A DNA stretch of 64,000 nucleotides from Nocardioides sp. JS614 (GTDB taxonomy: Bacteria; Actinomycetota; Actinomycetes; Propionibacteriales; Nocardioidaceae), in assembly GCF_000015265.1 (NCBI RefSeq), contig NC_008699.1, positions 1,302,001 through 1,366,000 on the forward strand, read 5' to 3'. This document shows, in pieces, positions 49,561 through 60,274 of this stretch. The translations under genes and the position numbers were made by a program. The notes under the pieces were generated by a model. The model saw only the letters and a list, made by a program, of their open reading frames with translations, was not told the origin of the DNA and ran no database searches. Position 1 is the stretch's first letter, and each line of letters opens with the position of its first letter.

Positions 49561-49975
49561 AGACTGCTGAACAAGACATCATCTGGGGCGCGAGTGATGG
49601 CGTGGGCGGCGGGCGGAGCGCCGCCAAGGCCGTCGAGCGGCGAGTTTGAGTCAGCACTCTGGGTGCGACAACGGGTCGTTCCGCCCGCCGTGGCCATCGT
49701 GCGCGGCAGCGTCGGCCGGCGCAAGGTGTTGGGGAGCCCGGGCAGGTCTCTCAGGTCAGGATCCAGGCTCCGTTCTCGTTCGCGAGGCCCACGGCGAGGA
49801 GTCGGCGCAGGTTGAGCGCTGCGACTGCTCGACCGGCGACTGACACCAGATTTCGCCGACGGTTCCGGCCCAGGTCTTCCATTTCTCCCGAGTTCGGAGT
49901 ATTCAAGGAGGCACGTAGCCGGCAGGCCTCGGGATCGCCCTTACGCAGCGGTGATGGCCCGAGGCCTTGCCGTGA
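49561..49975 (-). mobile_element. Decayed transposase-like remnant in a 438-bp gap
   Basis: The gap 49549-49986 has no intact gene. On the minus strand codons from about 49975 down to the stop at 49751 read like the end of a DNA-binding protein (EMEDLGRNRRRNLVSVAGRA, then ALNLRRLLAVGLANENGAWI), consistent with a transposase C-terminus. The frame has no start of its own and merges upstream into the next gene. An 11-base string CTGCTGAACAA at 49568 recurs at 55197 and could be an end of the same element type. Identity as transposase is not certain. Confidence 0.4.
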
Positions 49976-49986
49976 GGGGGACCGGG

Positions 49987-51303
49987 TCAGCCCTGGTCGA
50001 AGCCGCCGTCCGGCGTCCACGACAGGTCGCCCACCACGACCCGGTCGTCGTCGACCACCGGGTCGGCGCTGACGTCGGTCGCCCACGCCGACTCCCAGTG
50101 CGCCAGGTCCGGAGTGGCGGCGACGGCGTACGCGTCACCGCGGAACTCGTCGCGGACCTCACCGGAGTGGCAGGTCATCAGCACGACGAAACCGTCCCCG
50201 ACCTCGCGGCCCTCGAGCCAGGTGCAGGCGAAGCCCGCGGGTGCGCCGTCGAACAGGAGCGGGGCGCTCCACGTCTCGTCGCCGAGCAGGTGCGTCTGCA
50301 CCTGGATCCGCCGGCCGTCCGGCGAGCCGTAGGCGACGTCGTTCCAGTGCACGAAGCCGGCGACCGCCGTGTCGCAACAGCCCCGGCCGGTGTCGACGAT
50401 CTCCAGGCCGCTGGGGTCCTCGCGCGTCGTGGTCCACGTCTCGCCGCGCCGGACGAACCAGAAGTCGCGGGCGCGGTGGTCGTCGGGGTGCACCGCCACC
50501 CAGTCGGCACTGTAGGTGTCCAGGTACGACGCACAGTCCGACCCGGCCGCGCCGCGCAGCGGCCGGGTGCTTCGGGCGACCACGGAGAGGTCGGCCGCCC
50601 GCGGCTCGGAGGCCAGCAGCTCGAACGTGCAGCTCCCGCGGGCGGGCCGCGAGGAGACCACCCGCAGCGACCCGTCGGGTGCCAGCACCGGGCGAGACGG
50701 CGAGACCTCGCCGTACTCGAAGCCGGGGTGCCCCGCCCAGCGTGCGCGCGCGAAGCCCGCGCCCTCGGTCCAGAGGCTGACCGCCTGCTCGTCCTGGCCG
50801 AGGTAGACGACCTTCCCGTCCGGCGTCACCTGCGGCTCGCTGCCGAATCCCGGCTTCCGCGTCGCCGCGCAGACCAGGGCGCGGCACACGATGCCGACCT
50901 GCACGTCGGAGCTGTCGTCGTCGTCGCTGGTGTCTGGGGTGTAGGTCTCGACGATGCCGACCGTGCCGCCGCCGTAGCGCACGGTGCTGTCGATCGCGGT
51001 GTTCGTCCGGTCCGTCCACACGGTCTCGGGCTCGGTCCACCCGTGTCCGTCCGGGTCGCGCCACTGCACGACGATCCGGTGGCCGTCCGGCGACCCGAGC
51101 GAGAGCTGGGCCGCGCCGTCCTCGAGGTTCACGTAGCGGTTCGGCTCGCCGTGCTCGTCGCCGTACCGCTCCAGCGAGTGCCCGTAGACCCCGTAGACAT
51201 CGTCGCCGGACCACGGCCAGCCGCCGAGCGCGCCGGCGACGACGAGTGCCGTCGCGGCGGTGACCGCCAGGCCGCCACCGGCCCATGCGTGTCCCCGAGA
51301 CAT
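49987..51303 (-). CDS. Exported beta-propeller-like protein
   Basis: Protein of 438 residues. An N-terminal hydrophobic segment (about 8-28, GGLAVTAATALVVAGALGG) is a signal peptide or anchor. The rest has repeated PDG.{2}V/I-type turns (SPDGHRIVVQW, TPDGKVVYLG, APDGSLRVVSS, SPDGRRIQVQT), as in sialidase/BNR or WD40-like propellers. Cysteine pairs (GRGCCDTAV, FACTWL) may form disulfides. No catalytic site recognised. ATG 51303 fits. It lies next to the HNH gene with 35 bp between and may be its neighbour by chance. Confidence 0.78.
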   Translation of the reverse strand: MSRGHAWAGGGLAVTAATALVVAGALGGWPWSGDDVYGVYGHSLERYGDEHGEPNRYVNLEDGAAQLSLGSPDGHRIVVQWRDPDGHGWTEPETVWTDRTNTAIDSTVRYGGGTVGIVETYTPDTSDDDDSSDVQVGIVCRALVCAATRKPGFGSEPQVTPDGKVVYLGQDEQAVSLWTEGAGFARARWAGHPGFEYGEVSPSRPVLAPDGSLRVVSSRPARGSCTFELLASEPRAADLSVVARSTRPLRGAAGSDCASYLDTYSADWVAVHPDDHRARDFWFVRRGETWTTTREDPSGLEIVDTGRGCCDTAVAGFVHWNDVAYGSPDGRRIQVQTHLLGDETWSAPLLFDGAPAGFACTWLEGREVGDGFVVLMTCHSGEVRDEFRGDAYAVAATPDLAHWESAWATDVSADPVVDDDRVVVGDLSWTPDGGFDQG

Positions 51304-51338
51304 GGGCGGAGCCTACGTGCATCGGTGGGCCGGTCGGT

Positions 51339-52583
51339 CTACGTGCGTCGGTGGTAGGTGATGGTGCCGTTGGGGTGGTGGGTGGTCCGGTAGGAGCCGT
51401 CGTGGGCTCGTGCGTGGTGCCAGGGGCACAGGGTGATGGCGTTGGCGAGGTTGGTGGGGCCGCCGTCGGTCCAGTGGGTCTTGTGGTGGGCGTGGAGTCC
51501 GGTGGTGCGCTGGCAGCCGTCGGCACGGCAGCCGTGGTCGCGGACGAGCAGCGCGATCCGCTGGTAGTCGGTGAACAGGCGGCGCTTGCGGCCGAGGTCG
51601 AGGGGTTGGGAGTTGCCGTCGAGGACGGCGGGGATGATGCCTGCTTCGCAGGCGAGGCGGCGGGCCTGGGTGGGGGAGATCTTGTCCCCGGTCTCGAGGA
51701 TCCCGGCTTTCTCCAGCCGGCCGAGGAGGGTGTCGAGGTCGAGGAGTACGACCATGGTGGCGCTGATGCCGCCGGTGTGGGGGAGCTGGTGGGCGGGGTA
51801 GCGCTCGAGGAGCTCGCAGAGGGCCTGGCCCAGGGCTTCGGGGGTGGGTCGGCGTTCGGTCCCTGCTCCTTGGGTGGCGGCGAGGTGTTTGGGGGCGGCC
51901 AGGGCGTGCAGCATCTTGCGCAGCGCGGCGCCGTGGAGGGTCGGGATCGTGAAGACCCCGCGGGTCTTGCCGTGTCCGTCGTCGACCATGGTCAGGTGGC
52001 AGGCGCGGGCCGCGGCGGCTTCCTCCTTCTCGAGGAGGGCGGCTTCGTGGGCGTCGGCCTCCTCGGGGGCGATGACTTCGTAGAGGTGTTTGCCGAGCCG
52101 GGTCAAGGCCTTGGCGTCGTGCTCTGTGGCGGCGTCGAGGAGGTGGTGTTCGGCCCGGGCCCGGGTGGGGGCGTCGATGGTGTCGGGGAGCTGGTCGAGG
52201 GCGCGGAGGATCACTCGGGCTTGGTCGGCCAGGATCTGTCCGGTGGCCAGGGCCTCGCGGGTGGGTCGGTGTTCTTCGAGGGCGTGGCCGAGCCGGACGG
52301 TGTGGTGGGCGGCGGACCGGGTGGTCCTGGTCGCATGTGCCAGCCAGTTCGCGGCGCAGGAGGCGCCGATCTCACCGCCGACGTGGAGGTCGTCGGCGTG
52401 CGCGGCGACCCGGGCCTTGAGCTCGACCAGCCGGGCCTCGGCGCGTTCGAGGGTGACCAGGGTGGTGGCGGTCTCGGCGGGGTCCATCGACCACACGGAG
52501 GCGTCGAGGACGTCGTCGAGGGTGGTCTCGAGCTGGGTGGCGGCGCGCGAGACCTGGTGTCGTGGCTGGGCCATCGCGGTCAT
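51339..52583 (-). CDS. DUF222 / HNH endonuclease (13E12 repeat-type)
   Basis: Protein of 414 residues. The N-terminal DUF222 domain (about 20-300, helical; AEARLVELKARVAAHADD, CAANWLAHATRT) and a C-terminal HNH nuclease with zinc cysteines (CRADGCQRTT, LHAHHKTHW, NLANAITLCPWHHARAHDG) make the 13E12-repeat type of actinobacteria, often in many copies. Some mycobacterial members are under LexA control, and here a LexA box lies in the promoter spacer (52620-52635). It probably nicks DNA; function is unproven. ATG 52583 follows GGGAGC. Confidence 0.92.
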   Translation of the reverse strand: MTAMAQPRHQVSRAATQLETTLDDVLDASVWSMDPAETATTLVTLERAEARLVELKARVAAHADDLHVGGEIGASCAANWLAHATRTTRSAAHHTVRLGHALEEHRPTREALATGQILADQARVILRALDQLPDTIDAPTRARAEHHLLDAATEHDAKALTRLGKHLYEVIAPEEADAHEAALLEKEEAAAARACHLTMVDDGHGKTRGVFTIPTLHGAALRKMLHALAAPKHLAATQGAGTERRPTPEALGQALCELLERYPAHQLPHTGGISATMVVLLDLDTLLGRLEKAGILETGDKISPTQARRLACEAGIIPAVLDGNSQPLDLGRKRRLFTDYQRIALLVRDHGCRADGCQRTTGLHAHHKTHWTDGGPTNLANAITLCPWHHARAHDGSYRTTHHPNGTITYHRRT

Positions 52584-52613
52584 AGGGCGCTCCCGAGAAT
52601 GTTGCGTGGCCGC

Positions 52614-52643
52614 ATAGTATCAAACACCTGTTCGATTTGTCAA
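52614..52643 (-). promoter_or_regulatory. SOS promoter of the HNH gene: LexA box in the spacer
   Basis: On the minus strand TTGACA (52638-52643) and TACTAT (52614-52619) form a near-consensus promoter with 18-bp spacing. The spacer holds TCGAACAGGTGTTTGA (52620-52635), one mismatch from the actinobacterial LexA box TCGAAC-N4-GTTCGA. LexA binding there would block RNA polymerase. The start would be near 52607, 24 bp before the ATG. From 52644 to 52860 I see no further features. Confidence 0.75.
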
Positions 52644-52860
52644 GAGGGCAGGGCAAGGGGCTTCGAAGAACTTCGAGGCGGACCGCGCCCGCCAGGAGGC
52701 GGCGGCCAGCGACCCGGGCATCGGGCGGCGACCACCCGCTGACCTCTCCGTAGCTGCCGAGAACCGCAGCCACCCACCGCCGGCGAGGCGAAGCACAGCC
52801 GCGAGGGGTCCCGCCTCGACGTCAGATGTTGACGCGCACCTCGACCACCGAAGCCGCGCC

Positions 52861-53043
52861 TCAGGCGGTGCGGGCCAGCGGCCGCACCCGAGCCAGCTCA
52901 CGGAGCACGGCGACGATCGCCGCCGGGGTCATCCCGGTCCCGAGCAGCGCGCCGTACGCCGCGTCCGACTCCGGGTCCCCCGGGGGCAGACCGCGCGCGA
53001 TCCGCGCCAGGAGGCCGTCCGCCTGGCGATGCTGCTGGTCCAT
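52861..53043 (-). CDS. Hypothetical small helical protein
   Basis: Protein of 60 residues, mostly helical (QQHRQADGLLARIARGLP and MTPAAIVAVLRELARV). ATG 53043 has GGGGGTGAC upstream. No family known to me; soluble. It is divergent from the C11 peptidase gene and lies 218 bp upstream of the HNH promoter. It may be a spurious open frame in GC-rich DNA, but the ribosome site speaks for it. Confidence 0.45.
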   Translation of the reverse strand: MDQQHRQADGLLARIARGLPPGDPESDAAYGALLGTGMTPAAIVAVLRELARVRPLARTA

Positions 53044-53215
53044 GTCACCCCCCGGTGTTCGGCTCAGGCCTCGAGTGTCCGAGCGGTGTGACGTAGGCAA
53101 CAGGGACCAAGGTCCCGGTCCAGACATCCGCTCGGTCCGACGGTGTGCTCGTCGTGGTCGCCACCGGCGAGATCGGCGTTCGGCGGACGGCGCTCGGCGC
53201 GGGCCCTAGCCTCGC

Positions 53216-55189
<1,974 letters not shown>

Positions 55190-55272
55190 GACCCTGCTGA
55201 ACAACCCGCGCGGCGCCGGAGCCCGGCTCGAACCGAGGAGTAGCGGCCGCGAGCCTGGGCACGCTGACGCTC

Positions 55273-56670
55273 ATGCGTCTCGGACCCGCGGCCGCCGCCG
55301 CCCTGCTCTCGCTCGCCGTCGCCCTCGGTGTCGCGCCCACCGCCGATGCCGTGGTCCCGGCCCGGGCCGCGACCACCGAGCTCTCGCTCCAGGCCGACCC
55401 CGCCTACGCCGACAACGACACGACGCTGCGCGTCCAGCTCGCCGGGGACGGCGGGCAGCCGGTGGCGGGCGCCCAGGTCACGTTGGAGCGCCGTACGTCG
55501 CAAGTCTGGGCGCCGATCGGCTCCGTGACGACCGACGAGAACGGTCGGGCCGGGCAGGTGGTCACCCTGAGCCGCGCCGCCGGCGACAACGTGTTCCGGG
55601 CGACCTTCGCCGGCGACGAGACGCACGAGCCGGCGACCCGGCAGGCCCGGGTCGACCTGAAGCGGCGCGCCAGCCGGGTCGTCGTCGGCGGCCCGGGCTC
55701 GGTCGTCGACGGCCGCTCGGTCGTCGTGCGGGTCCGCTGGCGGACCGGCCACGACAAGCCCGTCGCGGGCACCGTCAAGCTGTTCCGCTCGCTGGCGGGC
55801 GGGCCCTGGAAGAAGGTCCGCACGCTCACGACCGGCGACGACGGGCGCGCCCGGATCGAGGTGAAGCCGCGCCAGGACTCGCGATGGCGAGCGCGTGCGG
55901 TCCGCCGCGCCTGGGTCGAGGGCGACCGGAGCCGGGTGCACCGCATCGACAACCTCCCGCCGGGCACCCCGGTGCGTCTGCCGAAGGCCGCGCCCCGGCC
56001 CCGCAAGAACCTGCCGCTGCAGCCGCGGGCGGTCGGCGCCGGCGCGAACGTCGTGGTCACGCCGGTCCCTGGTCGGGTCTGGCGGCAGATGACCGGCATC
56101 TCCTGGCATCGCGGGTGCCCGGTCGGGCGTGCCGGGCTGCGCCTGGTGCGGGTCAACTACTGGGACTACGCCGGCTACCCGCGGCGCGGCGAGCTGGTCG
56201 CGAACTCGGGCGCGGCCCGCGCGATGGGGGCGGTGTTCGCGGAGATGTACCGCCGCGAGCTGCCGGTGCGGTCGATGTTCCGCGTCGACCGGTTCGGCTG
56301 GGGCAAGCGCACGCGCGGCGGGGACGACTACGCCTCGATGGCCGCCGGGAACACCTCGGCGTTCAACTGCCGAGACGTCACCGGGCGACCCGGGGTGCGC
56401 TCGCCGCACAGCTACGGCCGCTCGCTGGACGTCAACACCTGGGAGAACCCCTACCGGTCCGCGCGCGGCACGGTGCCCAACCGGTGGTGGCAGGGGCACT
56501 CCCATCCGCGCGTGGCCTGGCGCTCGCGCTCCCACCCGGTCGTGGCCCTGATGGCCCGTCACGGGTTCCGGTGGACCTACGGGCTCGGCGACACCCAGCA
56601 CTTCGACTACGTCGGCAGCCGGGCCCGGGCGGCCGTGGCGCCGCGGGCCTGCGACCGGTACTGCGACTGA
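55273..56670 (+). CDS. Secreted M15-type D,D-/L-Ala-D-Glu peptidase
   Basis: Secreted protein of 465 residues. Signal peptide (1-26, ending ADA) and an Ig-like/bacterial surface domain (about 45-115), another beta-rich domain (120-225), a linker, then the M15 peptidase domain (about 255-465). The zinc site is His379 and Asp386 (SPHSYGRSLDVN) and His443 (DTQHFDYV), as in M15C-type endolysin-like peptidases. It should cleave peptidoglycan peptides. ATG 55273. Extra cysteines (CPVG, CRDV, CDRYC) suggest a disulfide-stabilised fold. Confidence 0.88.
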   Translation: MRLGPAAAAALLSLAVALGVAPTADAVVPARAATTELSLQADPAYADNDTTLRVQLAGDGGQPVAGAQVTLERRTSQVWAPIGSVTTDENGRAGQVVTLSRAAGDNVFRATFAGDETHEPATRQARVDLKRRASRVVVGGPGSVVDGRSVVVRVRWRTGHDKPVAGTVKLFRSLAGGPWKKVRTLTTGDDGRARIEVKPRQDSRWRARAVRRAWVEGDRSRVHRIDNLPPGTPVRLPKAAPRPRKNLPLQPRAVGAGANVVVTPVPGRVWRQMTGISWHRGCPVGRAGLRLVRVNYWDYAGYPRRGELVANSGAARAMGAVFAEMYRRELPVRSMFRVDRFGWGKRTRGGDDYASMAAGNTSAFNCRDVTGRPGVRSPHSYGRSLDVNTWENPYRSARGTVPNRWWQGHSHPRVAWRSRSHPVVALMARHGFRWTYGLGDTQHFDYVGSRARAAVAPRACDRYCD

Positions 56671-56716
56671 CCTCGCACCATCGGCCACGATGCCCGGCCC
56701 GCACTATCGTGCCCGC

Positions 56717-56971
56717 ATGGTCGCCTTCCCCGTCGCCGGCGTGATCCTGGGCGTGCTCGCCCGGGTGCTCCACCACGACCCCGACGACCCCGGAGTGCCG
56801 ATCACGCTCGTCCTCGGCGTCGTGGGTGCCGTGGTCGGCGGCGCGGCGATGAACGCCGTGCTCGGGGATCCGCTGGGCGGCCTCGGGGCCTGGAGCTTCA
56901 CCGCGGTCTGCTTGGTGTCGTTCGTGCTCCTCGGCCTGCTCGAGGGCGGCGTGGGACGCCGGCGCCCATGA
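56717..56971 (+). CDS. GlsB/YeaQ/YmgE-like small membrane protein
   Basis: Protein of 84 residues with three membrane helices (about 2-12, 27-50, 60-78) and the glycine-rich pattern LVLGVVGAVVGGAAMNAVLG, close to GlsB/YeaQ/YmgE and transglycosylase-associated proteins. Function is unknown, related to stress in other bacteria. ATG 56717 is preferred to 56690. It overlaps the HIT gene by 4 bp (ATGA). Confidence 0.78.
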   Translation: MVAFPVAGVILGVLARVLHHDPDDPGVPITLVLGVVGAVVGGAAMNAVLGDPLGGLGAWSFTAVCLVSFVLLGLLEGGVGRRRP

Positions 56972-57396
56972 CCGACGGCTGCGTGTTCTGCGGGATCGTC
57001 GCGGGGGAGGTCCCGGCCGACCTGGTGCTCGAGGAGACCGAGGTCCTCGGGTTCCTCGACCGCCGCCCGCTCTTCAAGGGGCACACGCTCCTGGTGCCGC
57101 GCGAGCACGTGGTCACCCTGCCGGACCTGCCGGCCCGCCTGCGCGACCCGTACCTCGCCGCCGCGCAGCGGCTCGCCACGGCGATGCGCGACGGGCTGGG
57201 CGCGCAGGGCAGCTTCGTCGCGGTGAACAACGTCGTGAGCCAGTCGGTCGCCCACCTGCACGTCCACGTGGTCCCGCGCACCAAGGGCGACGGCCTGCGC
57301 GGGTTCTTCTGGCCCCGGACGACGTACGCCGACGGCGAGGCGGCAGAGTACGCCGAGCGGCTGCGTGCCGCGCTCGACGGCGCTCCCCGCGGGTAG
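56968..57396 (+). CDS. HIT family hydrolase
   Basis: Protein of 142 residues of the histidine-triad family, which hydrolyses or transfers nucleotide groups. It starts with a zinc-type CVFCGIV, has GHTLLVPREH, and the triad SVAHLHVHVVP (HxHxH). Members act on AMP-lysine or Ap4A-type substrates; the physiological substrate is unknown. ATGA overlap with the GlsB-like gene implies coupling. Confidence 0.95.
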   Translation: MTDGCVFCGIVAGEVPADLVLEETEVLGFLDRRPLFKGHTLLVPREHVVTLPDLPARLRDPYLAAAQRLATAMRDGLGAQGSFVAVNNVVSQSVAHLHVHVVPRTKGDGLRGFFWPRTTYADGEAAEYAERLRAALDGAPRG

Positions 57397-57497
57397 GTGG
57401 GCCTGCCGTCCTGTCCTACCCTGGGGGCCGGTCCTCGGACCGCTCCAGCCGACCACCCAGCTCACCAGCAAGCTCGACCACTGAAGGAGCAGCACCC

Positions 57498-58265
57498 ATG
57501 GGCCGTTTTGACGGACGCGTCGTCGTCGTCACCGGAGCCGCGCGCGGCATCGGGTTCGGGACCGCCACCCGCTTCGCCGAGGAGGGCGCCTCGGTCGCCG
57601 TCCTCGACCTGGACGAGGCCTCCGCGGCCGAGGCGGCCGCCAAGCTGCCGGTCAGCGGCGGCGCGAAGGCCGTCGGCATCGGCTGCGACGTCAGCGACAG
57701 CGCGGCCGCGGAGGCCGCCGTCGAGCGGGTCGTCGCCGAGCTGGGCGGCATCCACGTGCTGGTCAACAACGCCGGCATCACCCGCGACAACCTGCTGTTC
57801 AAGATGACCGAGGACGACTGGGACCTGGTCATGAACGTGCACCTGCGGGGCGCGTTCCTCATGACCCGGGCGGCGCAGAAGCACTTCGTCGCCCAGAAGT
57901 ACGGCAAGATCCTCAACCTCTCGAGCGTCTCCGCCCTCGGCAACCGGGGCCAGGCCAACTACTCCGCGGCCAAGATGGGCATCCAGGGCCTCACCCGCAC
58001 GCTCGGCATCGAGCTGGGCCCGTTCGGCATCAACGCGAACGCGATCGCCCCGGGCTTCATCGCCACCGAGATGACCGACGCCACCGCGGCCCGGCTCAAG
58101 ATGGACGTCGATGAGTTCCGCAAGCTCAACGCCGAGGCCAACCCGGTGCGCCGCGTGGGCTACCCGGAGGACATCGCGGCCGCCGCGGCCTTCCTGTGCA
58201 GCGACGAGGCGTCGTACATCACCGGCCAGACCCTGTACGTCGACGGCGGCGCCAAGCTCGGCTAG
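57498..58265 (+). CDS. FabG-like 3-oxoacyl-ACP reductase/SDR
   Basis: SDR of 255 residues. Cofactor motif TGAARGIGFG (residue 12 on), NNAGITRDNLLFKMTEDDWD, YSAAKMG with Tyr155 and Lys159, IAPGFIATEMTD and VDGGAKLG are typical of FabG-type 3-oxoacyl reductases. In such a position without other fatty acid genes it may act in fatty acid metabolism or on an unrelated 3-oxo substrate. ATG 57498 follows AAGGAG. Monocistronic; followed by the DUF3048 gene. Confidence 0.92.
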   Translation: MGRFDGRVVVVTGAARGIGFGTATRFAEEGASVAVLDLDEASAAEAAAKLPVSGGAKAVGIGCDVSDSAAAEAAVERVVAELGGIHVLVNNAGITRDNLLFKMTEDDWDLVMNVHLRGAFLMTRAAQKHFVAQKYGKILNLSSVSALGNRGQANYSAAKMGIQGLTRTLGIELGPFGINANAIAPGFIATEMTDATAARLKMDVDEFRKLNAEANPVRRVGYPEDIAAAAAFLCSDEASYITGQTLYVDGGAKLG

Positions 58266-58368
58266 AGGGGAACCGAATCCCCGGGCGCGCCTCCCCACGT
58301 CGGTGCCGCGCCGCTGCACACTTGAAGTCGACCAGTTCACACGAGTTTCAACGAAACGGAGCGATCCC

Positions 58369-59397
58369 GTGCGCCGTGCCCGCCTCACCTCGACCTCGAC
58401 CCTGGCGGCCATCGCCGTCGCCGCGAGCCTCGTGCTCGCCGGCTGCGGCGGTGGCTCGGACTCCAGCGACGAAGACCAGACGCCCGCCTCGCAGCAGGTC
58501 GCCGGCGCCGAGGAGGTCGCGGCGACCTGGCCGCTGACCGGGCTCCCGGTCACCGGTGACGAGGAGGTCGCGCAGGAGCACCCCGTGCTCGTCACGAAGA
58601 TGGACAACACCTACGCCAGCGCGCCGCAGGTCGGCCTCGGCTCGGCGGACCTGGTGGTCGAGGAGCTGGTGGAGGGCGGGCTGACCCGGCTCGCGGCCTT
58701 CTACTACTCCGAGATCCCGGAGCTGGTCGGTCCGGTGCGGTCGATGCGGGCCAGCGACATCGGCATCGTGTCCCCGGTCGACGGCACCATGGTCACCAGC
58801 GGTGCTGCGGGGCAGACGATCGCGCGGATCCGCGGCGCCGGGATCCCGTTCTTCGCCGAGGGCTCGAAGGGCTTCGCGCGGGACAGCTCCCGCAGCGCGC
58901 CGTACAACCTCTTCGCGAACCTCGCCGACGTCGCGACCGAGGCGGCGACCGACGCGACCCGCCCCGACGACTACCTGCCGTGGGGCCCGGAGGAGGACTT
59001 CCCCAAGGGGCAGCCGGCGAAGAAGATCGCCGCGGTGTTCGGCGGCGGGCACACCACCAACTGGACCTTCGACGGCAAGGGCTACGTCAACGAGAACACC
59101 TACGCGGCCGACGGCGACGAGTTCCCGGCCGACACGGTGCTGGTGCTCCGGGTCACCGTGGGCGACGCGGGCTACCGCGACCCGGCGGGCAACCCGGTGC
59201 CCGAGACCAAGCTCGAGGGCAAGGGCGAGGCGATGATCTTCCACGGCGGCCGGCTGGTGCGCGGCACCTGGAAGAAGACCGGCCTGGACGCGCCGATCAC
59301 GCTGTCGACCAAGGCCGGTGAGCTGGAGGTCCCGGTGGGGCACACCTGGATCGAGCTGGTCCCCGCGGCGAACGGGAACGTCACCTTCACCAAGTAG
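58369..59397 (+). CDS. DUF3048 lipoprotein (YerB-like)
   Basis: Lipoprotein of 342 residues. The signal ends in lipobox LAGC (Cys27) after VAASLVLAGC. The domain has TWPLTGLPV, HPVLVTKMDNTYASAPQVGLGSADLV, LTRLAAFYYSEIP and VGPVRSMRASDI, the features of DUF3048/YerB-like proteins. Function unknown. GTG 58369 with GGAG 8 bp upstream. Single gene, tail-to-tail with the TetR gene. Confidence 0.9.
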   Translation: MRRARLTSTSTLAAIAVAASLVLAGCGGGSDSSDEDQTPASQQVAGAEEVAATWPLTGLPVTGDEEVAQEHPVLVTKMDNTYASAPQVGLGSADLVVEELVEGGLTRLAAFYYSEIPELVGPVRSMRASDIGIVSPVDGTMVTSGAAGQTIARIRGAGIPFFAEGSKGFARDSSRSAPYNLFANLADVATEAATDATRPDDYLPWGPEEDFPKGQPAKKIAAVFGGGHTTNWTFDGKGYVNENTYAADGDEFPADTVLVLRVTVGDAGYRDPAGNPVPETKLEGKGEAMIFHGGRLVRGTWKKTGLDAPITLSTKAGELEVPVGHTWIELVPAANGNVTFTK

Positions 59398-59431
59398 GTG
59401 CGGCTCCCGGTGGGCCCGGCTCGGGGCGGAC

Positions 59432-60136
59432 TCAGGAGGTCGTCTCGACGACCTCGCCGGACGGCAGCTCGACACCGCTCTCGGCCAGGGCCTGGAAGCC
59501 GGCCAGGATGAAGCCGATCGCGGTCTCCACGTTCGCGGCTGCCTGGATCGGGTCGGGTGCGCTCGACACGGACTCCCCGGCCGAGGACATCGCGCCGAAG
59601 AAGATCCGCGCGAAGGTCTGCTGCAGCGCGTCGTCGAGGTCCCACTTGCCGGCGGCCAGCACGGACTGGACGATCTCCAGCACGTTGGCGAACGTGGAGC
59701 GCTCCTCCTGCTCGCGGTAGCGCTCGTAGCCGAGGACCGAGGGCCCCTCCTGGATCACGATCCGGCGGTATCGCGCCTCCTGCACCACGGCCAGGAACGC
59801 GCGGAGCCCCGCCTGCGCCTTCTCCCACGGGTCGCGGTGGCCCTTGAGGGCCTTCTGGATCGCGCGGGCGGCGTCCTGCTCGACCCGCTCGAAGACCGCC
59901 TCGAACAGCGCCTGCTTGCCGCTGTAGTGGTGGTAGAGCGCGCCCTTGGTGACCCGGGCCCCGGCGACGATCGCGTCCAGCGAGGTCGCGGCGTACCCGT
60001 TCTCGGTGAACAGCTCCTCCGCGACATCGACCAGCGCCCGCTTCGTGGAGGCGGAGTACTGCTGGCGACGGCTGCCGCCCGGCACCGGGACGCCGGGCAC
60101 CCGCGGCACGAGCTTGGAGACCGAGGACTTGCTCAT
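59432..60136 (-). CDS. TetR family transcriptional regulator
   Basis: Repressor of 234 residues. A basic N-terminal extension of 25 residues precedes the HTH (about 30-75: ALVDVAEELFTENGYAATSLDAIVAGARVTKGALYHHYSGKQALFEAVF). C-terminal ligand domain is typical. ATG 60136. Operator-like palindromes lie just upstream (60153-60167, 60217-60233), in the gap shared with the divergent gene at 60275, which it probably controls along with itself. Ligand unknown. Confidence 0.93.
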   Translation of the reverse strand: MSKSSVSKLVPRVPGVPVPGGSRRQQYSASTKRALVDVAEELFTENGYAATSLDAIVAGARVTKGALYHHYSGKQALFEAVFERVEQDAARAIQKALKGHRDPWEKAQAGLRAFLAVVQEARYRRIVIQEGPSVLGYERYREQEERSTFANVLEIVQSVLAAGKWDLDDALQQTFARIFFGAMSSAGESVSSAPDPIQAAANVETAIGFILAGFQALAESGVELPSGEVVETTS

Positions 60137-60152
60137 AGTCCCGGCAGCCTAA

Positions 60153-60233
60153 TACCGACGGTCGGTACGGGTGATCACCATCACCGCGGGCCGGATTGCG
60201 TACCGTCGGTGCGGTTACGTACCGTGGGTACGT
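60153..60233. promoter_or_regulatory. Operator-like palindromes between TetR gene and 60275 gene
   Basis: TACCGACGGTCGGTA (60153-60167) and ACGTACCGTGGGTACGT (60217-60233) are perfect inverted repeats (arms 7, single or triple centre), with the half-site TACCGTCGGT between them (60201-60210). All share a TACC/GGTA theme, and lie in the 138-bp divergent gap. They likely bind the TetR regulator at more than one site. Confidence 0.6.
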
Positions 60234-60274
60234 ACTTACGGTATGTAGGCCGCGCCCCCTCGAAGGAGCAGACC

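Noticed and set aside
49326..49724. Minus-strand frame as a protein gene
   Set aside because: It overlaps the small plus-strand gene, lacks a ribosome site and has composition of non-coding DNA.
55190..55272. Complete insertion sequence end at CTGCTGAACAA
   Set aside because: Only 11 bases match the string near 49568, with no inverted partner or target duplication visible here.
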